From positions 1-35,056 of the forward strand of contig JAJEBS010000118.1 of NCBI GenBank assembly GCA_022822425.1: a stretch of 35,056 nt of DNA. The letters run 5' to 3'. The stretch comes from Gemmatimonadota bacterium (lineage in GTDB: Bacteria; Gemmatimonadota; Gemmatimonadetes; Longimicrobiales; Gaopeijiaceae). Shown in pieces: positions 31,126 to 35,056 of the stretch (positions are counted from its first letter, which is position 1; each line of letters begins with the position of its first letter). A program made the translations under genes and the position numbers. The notes under the pieces were generated by a model. The model saw nothing but the letters and a program-made list of their open reading frames with translations. It was not told the DNA's origin and ran no database searches.

Positions 31126-32934
31126 ATGAGTTCCACCCTCGGTGGACCGGGTGGCGGCAAGTTCAGGTTTGTTCTTGCGGCTGTGCCGCTCCTCATGGCG
31201 GCGGCGTGCGGAAGCCACGTCGAAGAGGCCTCGGACATCGTGCTCGCACGACACGTCCACACAGACTTGTACGACGCCTACCCGGGGATTCCGTCGCCTG
31301 CCGGCGATCAAGTCGTATTCGCCGACTATGCCGCCGACAAGAGATCGCTGACGGTCTACGACGTGGCGACCGGGGTCGGCCGCGCGATGACGAAGACACA
31401 AGGGGGACGGACGCGCGTCACCTGGTCGCCCGACGGTTCGCGCGTCGTCCATGTCGACCGCCAGTCCGATCGTCACGGGGTCTGGACTCTGGACCCGACC
31501 ACCGGCCGGGAGTCGCGTATCGTGGATCCCGGGGACGCACGCATCGACTATCCGCGATTGCGGGCCGACGGGACGGTGACCGCGCTTCGATACGCGGGTG
31601 CCGATACCGCGTGGGTCGCGTACGCGCCGGGACCCGGCCGCGCGATGTCCGTGGTCGTCGAGCGTGCCGGGGGATGGGTCGCGGCCGTGCAATCTCCCGA
31701 CGGGCGCACGGTCGCATACCTTCGCAGCGCGGGCGGACGCTCGGACCTCGCCGTGACGGAGATCGCGACGGGCGAGACGCGCACGCTCGCCACCGGCCTC
31801 CAGGTCGGATGGGACCGCCGCGTGGAGTGGTCCCCCACAGGTGACGCGCTCCATCTCGCGGCAGCGGGGATCAACGACTCGCTCTTTGTCGCCTGGCGCG
31901 TGCCACTGGACGGAGGCCCGGCCGAGCGGCTGGAGCACAACGGCCGTGACGTACTCGCGGTCACGCCGCTCGCCGACGGCCGCGTCGCTCTCAGTGTGTA
32001 CCACACGCGCACCACGGTGGGCCTCGTGCCGGTGACCGGAGGGGAACCCACCGATGTGATACGGGCGGATTCCACGAGCGCCTTTCTGCCTTCCTGGCAC
32101 CCCGGCGGCGGGTCGCTGGGGTTCATCACGTTCTCCTGGCGACGCGTCCGCATGCCCATCGACTTCGACCTGGGCGTCCTTGACCTCGACGCCGGGGGCG
32201 CCCCGACCGGCCCGCCCCGAACGCTCCTCTCGGAGGAGGGCGAAGACTACGGGGCCGCGTGGTCGCCCGATGGCCGGTGGCTCGCCTTCCACTCGCACAT
32301 GGAGCAGAGCGACGACATATGGCTCGTCCCGGTGGCCGGGAGCGAGCGACCCACACGACTCACGCGGTTCGGGCCGGGGGCTGACACCGGCGAGCCGGAT
32401 TGGAGCCCGGACGGGCGGGCGCTCGCCTTCAGCAGCCACGGTCCGCCGCTCGAGGGAAACCCGGGGTCCGTATACACGGTCGCGGTCGACCCCGCTACGG
32501 GGTCCGCGGTCGCCGACCCTGTCCGGGTGCCGCTCGACGGGTTCGAGGGCTATGCCATGGGAGCCCGTTTCTCGCCGGACGGCGAGCGGCTGGCCTTCTA
32601 CGGACGCTCGTTCGAGGACGGACGCGTCACCGTCTACACCGTGGCGGCCGCGGGCGGAATCCCCACGGCGGTTGTCTCCTTCGCCAATGGCGAACCGTAC
32701 AGCGCTCCCGAGTGGAGCGTCGACGGCGCATCGCTCTTCTACTCGCGCAACGACGGCTCCGGGCCCTTCCAGGTGTGGCGGGTCGACATTGCCACCGGCG
32801 GGACGGAACAGGTGACGACCGGCGTGCTGGGCGCCCTCCAGCCGAGCTTGAGCCCCGACGGCCGCACGCTCGCGGTTACGATGCGCGAGGCTGCCATCGA
32901 GGTCGTCGCGCTCGCCACCGGGAGCACGGGGTGA
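31126..32934 (+). CDS. TolB/PD40-type beta-propeller lipoprotein in the metal operon
   Basis: The 602-residue protein starts at ATG 31126 behind AAGGAGAT, 23 bases after the receptor stop. An N-terminal hydrophobic stretch ends in a lipobox-like AAAC (Cys28). The rest is repeated WD40-like blades with SPDG or similar turns (VTWSPDGSRVVHV, AAWSPDGRWLAFHS, PDWSPDGRALAFSS, ARFSPDGERLAFYG), probably two propellers. It has no peptidase or hydrolase domain. TolB-like propellers bind other envelope proteins, so this may be a receptor partner. Its stop faces that of the Fur-family gene with 25 bases between. Confidence 0.85.
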   Translation: MSSTLGGPGGGKFRFVLAAVPLLMAAACGSHVEEASDIVLARHVHTDLYDAYPGIPSPAGDQVVFADYAADKRSLTVYDVATGVGRAMTKTQGGRTRVTWSPDGSRVVHVDRQSDRHGVWTLDPTTGRESRIVDPGDARIDYPRLRADGTVTALRYAGADTAWVAYAPGPGRAMSVVVERAGGWVAAVQSPDGRTVAYLRSAGGRSDLAVTEIATGETRTLATGLQVGWDRRVEWSPTGDALHLAAAGINDSLFVAWRVPLDGGPAERLEHNGRDVLAVTPLADGRVALSVYHTRTTVGLVPVTGGEPTDVIRADSTSAFLPSWHPGGGSLGFITFSWRRVRMPIDFDLGVLDLDAGGAPTGPPRTLLSEEGEDYGAAWSPDGRWLAFHSHMEQSDDIWLVPVAGSERPTRLTRFGPGADTGEPDWSPDGRALAFSSHGPPLEGNPGSVYTVAVDPATGSAVADPVRVPLDGFEGYAMGARFSPDGERLAFYGRSFEDGRVTVYTVAAAGGIPTAVVSFANGEPYSAPEWSVDGASLFYSRNDGSGPFQVWRVDIATGGTEQVTTGVLGALQPSLSPDGRTLAVTMREAAIEVVALATGSTG

Positions 32935-32959
32935 CGAAGATGGGTTCAGCCGTTGGTGA

Positions 32960-33334
32960 TCAGGCGCAGGCCGGGCAACGCCCGAAGAGGATCACCTCGT
33001 GGTCATCGACCTCGAAGCCTTCCGGAGCCATATCCTCCACTGCCTCCGGGCAACGGTGGATATCGAACGCCTTGTCGCAGGCGCGGCACATGAAATGGTG
33101 ATGGTGAGGCCGAGCCGCCAGCTCGTAGCGCATGCCACCCCCGGGGAGTTCCACTTCAGCGAGCCAACCCTCCTCAGCCAGGATCTTGACGTTTCGGTAC
33201 ACCGTGGCCAGCCCGAGTCCGGGCGCGAGCGCCTGAGCGCGTTCGAGAACGTCATCCGGTGTCAGCGGACCCGAAACGTCGAGGAAAACGGCGCGGATGG
33301 CCCGTCGCTGCCGCGTATCTCGCTGGAGGTGCAT
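32960..33334 (-). CDS. Fur-family metal regulator, probable Zur
   Basis: The 124-residue protein starts at ATG 33334 (MHLQRDTRQRRAIRAVF); an upstream ATG at 33370 would add 12 unlike residues. The winged helix has PLTPDDVLERA and LGLATVYRNVKILAEEGWL. The dimer domain has HHHHFMCRAC (H77-H80, C83, C86) and a terminal GRCPAC (C120, C123), giving the paired CxxC structural zinc site; C95 follows in IHRCPE. The family represses metal uptake when metal-loaded. Zinc specificity is inferred from neighbours, since Fur, Zur and Mur are hard to separate by eye. It is the last gene of a three-gene minus-strand operon. Confidence 0.9.
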   Translation of the reverse strand: MHLQRDTRQRRAIRAVFLDVSGPLTPDDVLERAQALAPGLGLATVYRNVKILAEEGWLAEVELPGGGMRYELAARPHHHHFMCRACDKAFDIHRCPEAVEDMAPEGFEVDDHEVILFGRCPACA

Positions 33335-33360
33335 GGTGTCCTTCGTCGAGAGCGAAGCAC

Positions 33361-33375
33361 CCTGGATCATCCAGG
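33361..33375. promoter_or_regulatory. Perfect 7-1-7 palindrome upstream of the Fur-family gene
   Basis: CCTGGAT-C-ATCCAGG is an exact inverted repeat located between the MerC-like stop (33416) and the regulator's ATG (33334). The 7-1-7 geometry resembles Fur-family boxes but the sequence is not AT-rich. It may be an internal control site or a short mRNA hairpin. Confidence 0.35.
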
Positions 33376-33415
33376 ACGATAACCGCCGCAGCCTGCGTGT
33401 CGATACCCCGAATCG

Positions 33416-33808
33416 TCAGCAGGCCCTGGCACGACAGAGCCGGGCACTCCACAGCATGCCTCCGGCAATCAGAACGCTCCCCACGGGAGACGTGACGATC
33501 TCCGGGGCGGGCTCGAACCAACCGGCCAGAGAGCCAGCCCAGATGGCGGCTCCCGCGAGCACAAGCCCGGAAATCGCCCGTCGACGCCGACCCGGTCCGA
33601 TCGCCAGCATCACGACAGCCAGAAACACCGTGCCTCCCCACATCCACCATTCCGCGCTTTCGGCCAGGACCATGAACGGGGCGACCGTGGCCAGGAGGGG
33701 AGTCATGAGACAATGCACGGAACAGAGCACTGCGGCACCAGCCACCCATCCATCGCCCGCGCGCGGGATGGGTACGCCCGGGATGACCGCACGGCCGCGG
33801 CTCGTCAC
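33416..33808 (-). CDS. MerC-like small membrane protein
   Basis: The 130-residue protein starts at a GTG (33806-33808) that overlaps the DUF3299 stop as GTGA. It has about four hydrophobic segments and the MerC hallmark CSVHC (C29-C33, in VLCSVHCLMTPLL). Three more cysteines lie at the C-terminus (near LCRARAC). MerC proteins carry mercury or other soft metals across the inner membrane. With no mer genes here and a Fur-family regulator next to it, a role in zinc or a related metal is likelier. The reading frame extends far upstream, but that part has no homology and overlaps DUF3299. Confidence 0.85.
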   Translation of the reverse strand: MTSRGRAVIPGVPIPRAGDGWVAGAAVLCSVHCLMTPLLATVAPFMVLAESAEWWMWGGTVFLAVVMLAIGPGRRRRAISGLVLAGAAIWAGSLAGWFEPAPEIVTSPVGSVLIAGGMLWSARLCRARAC

Positions 33809-34329
33809 CACTCGTAGGGCGTTATCGAGGTGCCATCCATCTTGAAGGACACCGATCCGTACAGGTTCGTCGTCTTCTCCACGGTCAAGGTGCCGTGGAT
33901 CCAGACGGGATTCCAGAAGGAGACCGGCACGCGTTGACCTTTCTCCATCCTGACGTAGACCAATTGGTTGGGCGGCGGGGGCGGGGTGTGCACGCAGGCC
34001 CCGACGTACGGGACCAGGAGGAACTCCGACACCTCGCCGGCCCAGTCCTCCAGGGGGACCATGTATCCGGGCACCTTCACCCCTCGCCCCACGACCGACT
34101 CGAGTTCCCCGGACATCTCGCCCGTGCGGTAATCCAGGGAGGCCAGCAGCTGCCAACCCACCTCGGTGGAGTCCCGCGCGACACCGGCCGTGCGGACCCT
34201 CGCTCCGTCGCTCGGATCGGCCAGAACGGACCGCGGGCCCGACGTGAGCGCAAGCCAGCCGCCCATGATGAGCAGGGCCAGCCGGAGGGGTGTCCAGGGA
34301 ATCGAGGATCGGCGGCGCGGTTTCGGCAT
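33805..34329 (-). CDS. DUF3299 domain-containing exported protein
   Basis: The 174-residue product has a basic N-terminus and one hydrophobic segment (LRLALLIMGGWLALTSG), either a signal peptide or an anchor. The domain shows the family pattern: VKVPGYMVPLE, then EFLLVPYVGACVHTPPPPPNQLVYV, then FWNPVWIHGTLTV. DUF3299 proteins are periplasmic with unknown function and recur beside MerC-like and metal-uptake genes. It is first in the minus-strand operon with the MerC-like and Fur-family genes. It diverges from the ZrgA-like gene with a 99-base gap that contains a candidate operator. Confidence 0.9.
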   Translation of the reverse strand: MPKPRRRSSIPWTPLRLALLIMGGWLALTSGPRSVLADPSDGARVRTAGVARDSTEVGWQLLASLDYRTGEMSGELESVVGRGVKVPGYMVPLEDWAGEVSEFLLVPYVGACVHTPPPPPNQLVYVRMEKGQRVPVSFWNPVWIHGTLTVEKTTNLYGSVSFKMDGTSITPYEW

Positions 34330-34362
34330 GAACGGAATCTTCGCCCTTCAGGGAACCAAGAT

Positions 34363-34387
34363 ATGATAACGGGAATACACTATCATT
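34363..34387. promoter_or_regulatory. Candidate Fur/Zur-type operator between divergent metal genes
   Basis: ATGATA (34363-34368) and TATCAT (34381-34386) are exact inverted arms 12 bases apart. The block AATACACTATCATT (34374-34387) matches the 28182-28195 site in 12 of 14 bases. It lies between the divergent DUF3299 and ZrgA-like genes and could control both. Confidence 0.55.
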
Positions 34388-34428
34388 CATGCACCTGTAC
34401 GCACGCAACCCCCACAGGTTCCTTTACG

Positions 34429-35056
34429 ATGAGCTTCCCCACACTCGATCGATCCCAGGTCCGCTCCTTGTTCGTCGGTTGGACGATCCCGTGTCTCCTG
34501 GTGTTCGTCGCATGCGGCGATTCACCCTCCGGGCGTCCCGATCCTCCCCTGGTCGAGGGCGAACGCCTGGGGACGGCCGGGGCCCACGAACACGGCATCG
34601 CCCGGCTGGGCCTCGCCGTGGACGGCGCCCGCGTCACCATCGACCTGGAACTCCCCGCAGAATCCGTGTTCGGCTTCGAGCGCGCCCCCCGGTCGGCGGA
34701 GGAGCGGGCCGCAGCAGCGGAGGCCCTCGACAGGCTTCGAACGGGCGGCGCGCGTCTCATCGCCTTCCCGGACGGTGCGGCCTGTGCGCTGGATTCGGCG
34801 GAGGTGCAGGCGCCCGAAGGCGTAGAAGGTGACCAGGCCGGCGAGGAGGAGCATGCTCACGAGGACGAGCATGCTCACGAAGAGGACGAGCATTCTCACG
34901 AAGAGGAGCATGCTCACGAAGAGGAGCATGCTCACGAGGAGGACGAGAGCAACGTACACCAAGACGTGCGCCTCCTCGCCTCCCTCACCTGTTCCCTTGA
35001 GCCCATCGGACCGGCGAGCCTGCGGTTTGCGGATCTCCTGCCCGACGTGGTGCAGG
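34429..35056 (+). CDS. ZrgA-like (DUF2796) His-rich zinc-binding lipoprotein, 3' truncated by window edge
   Basis: The frame from ATG 34429 is open to the window end (209 codons). It has a lipoprotein-type leader ending in VFVAC (Cys29), then AHEHGIARLGLAVDG with IDLELPAESVFGFERAPRSAEERAAA. That is the DUF2796 pattern of ZrgA, the periplasmic zinc-binding part of the Vibrio ZrgABCDE uptake system. An acidic His-rich segment of 35 residues (34843-34947) holds five HxH pairs (10 histidines). This segment is a zinc sponge in such proteins. Transporter subunits would be expected just to the right. A candidate operator lies 42 bases upstream. Confidence 0.88.
   Translation, partial: MSFPTLDRSQVRSLFVGWTIPCLLVFVACGDSPSGRPDPPLVEGERLGTAGAHEHGIARLGLAVDGARVTIDLELPAESVFGFERAPRSAEERAAAAEALDRLRTGGARLIAFPDGAACALDSAEVQAPEGVEGDQAGEEEHAHEDEHAHEEDEHSHEEEHAHEEEHAHEEDESNVHQDVRLLASLTCSLEPIGPASLRFADLLPDVVQ
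34843..34947 (+). repeat. In-frame tandem repeat encoding acidic HxH units
   Basis: Five copies of a CAT-GCT/TCT-CAC core separated by runs of GAG/GAA/GAC codons, with unit lengths of 15-21 bases, make the His-rich segment of the ZrgA-like protein. Such near-identical short repeats can gain or lose units by slippage, so the number of metal ligands may vary between strains. Confidence 0.8.

Noticed and set aside
34522-34962. Minus-strand frame that looks like a membrane protein (repeated MLLFVSML)
   Set aside because: It is the antisense of the HEH/acidic repeat in the ZrgA-like gene; hydrophobicity comes from the complement of GAG/CAT codons.

Overview
The window is a GC-rich stretch of bacterial chromosome carrying about 32 protein genes and no visible tRNA, rRNA, CRISPR array or insertion sequence. 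The mix of families points to a Gemmatimonadota-like bacterium, probably marine or host-associated. It includes carboxypeptidase-regulatory-domain TonB receptors, TolB-type propeller proteins, a CehA/McbA metallohydrolase, a DUF1592 + DUF1552 + ankyrin cluster and exported beta-lactamase-like and RidA proteins. The taxonomic guess rests on gene content only.

Layout. (1) 1-3.7 kb: the 3' end of an acetamidase/formamidase; a DUF167 gene divergent from a serine hydrolase, with overlapping start codons; a RidA-like lipoprotein gene coupled to the hydrolase; and two secreted proteins of unknown function. (2) 3.7-10.9 kb, minus strand: a DHA2 drug exporter, a propeller-PHP metallohydrolase and a large TonB-dependent receptor. 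(3) 11.0-12.8 kb: a Tat-exported extended SDR facing a DsbB-type oxidase; their stop codons overlap. (4) 13.0-19.3 kb, plus strand: a DUF1587/1592/1588/1585 cytochrome-like protein, a DUF1552 protein and an exported ankyrin protein, then a hairpin terminator and a secreted protein. (5) 19.4-20.9 kb, minus strand: mazG-like and queG, overlapping.

(6) 20.9-27.0 kb is an accessory block: a HigBA toxin-antitoxin pair whose antitoxin is fused to an ImmA/IrrE peptidase, with a readable promoter and operator; a Fic-domain protein coupled to a zinc-less MDR oxidoreductase; a 180-bp array of dyad repeats; and a beta-class DNA methyltransferase coupled by 4-nt overlaps to a hypothetical gene and to queE.

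(7) 27.0-35.06 kb: an ankyrin lipoprotein, then what looks like a zinc-uptake locus. A small His/Cys secreted protein, a ZnuD-like TonB receptor and a propeller lipoprotein run on the plus strand. A Fur/Zur-family regulator, a MerC-like membrane protein and a DUF3299 protein run on the minus strand. A His-rich ZrgA-like (DUF2796) lipoprotein runs off the right end. Two AT-rich sites sharing 12 of 14 bases lie in front of the two arms and are the best candidates for the regulator's operators.

The items most worth a second look are the phased dyad array between fic and the methyltransferase, and the candidate Zur regulon with its shared operator motif.
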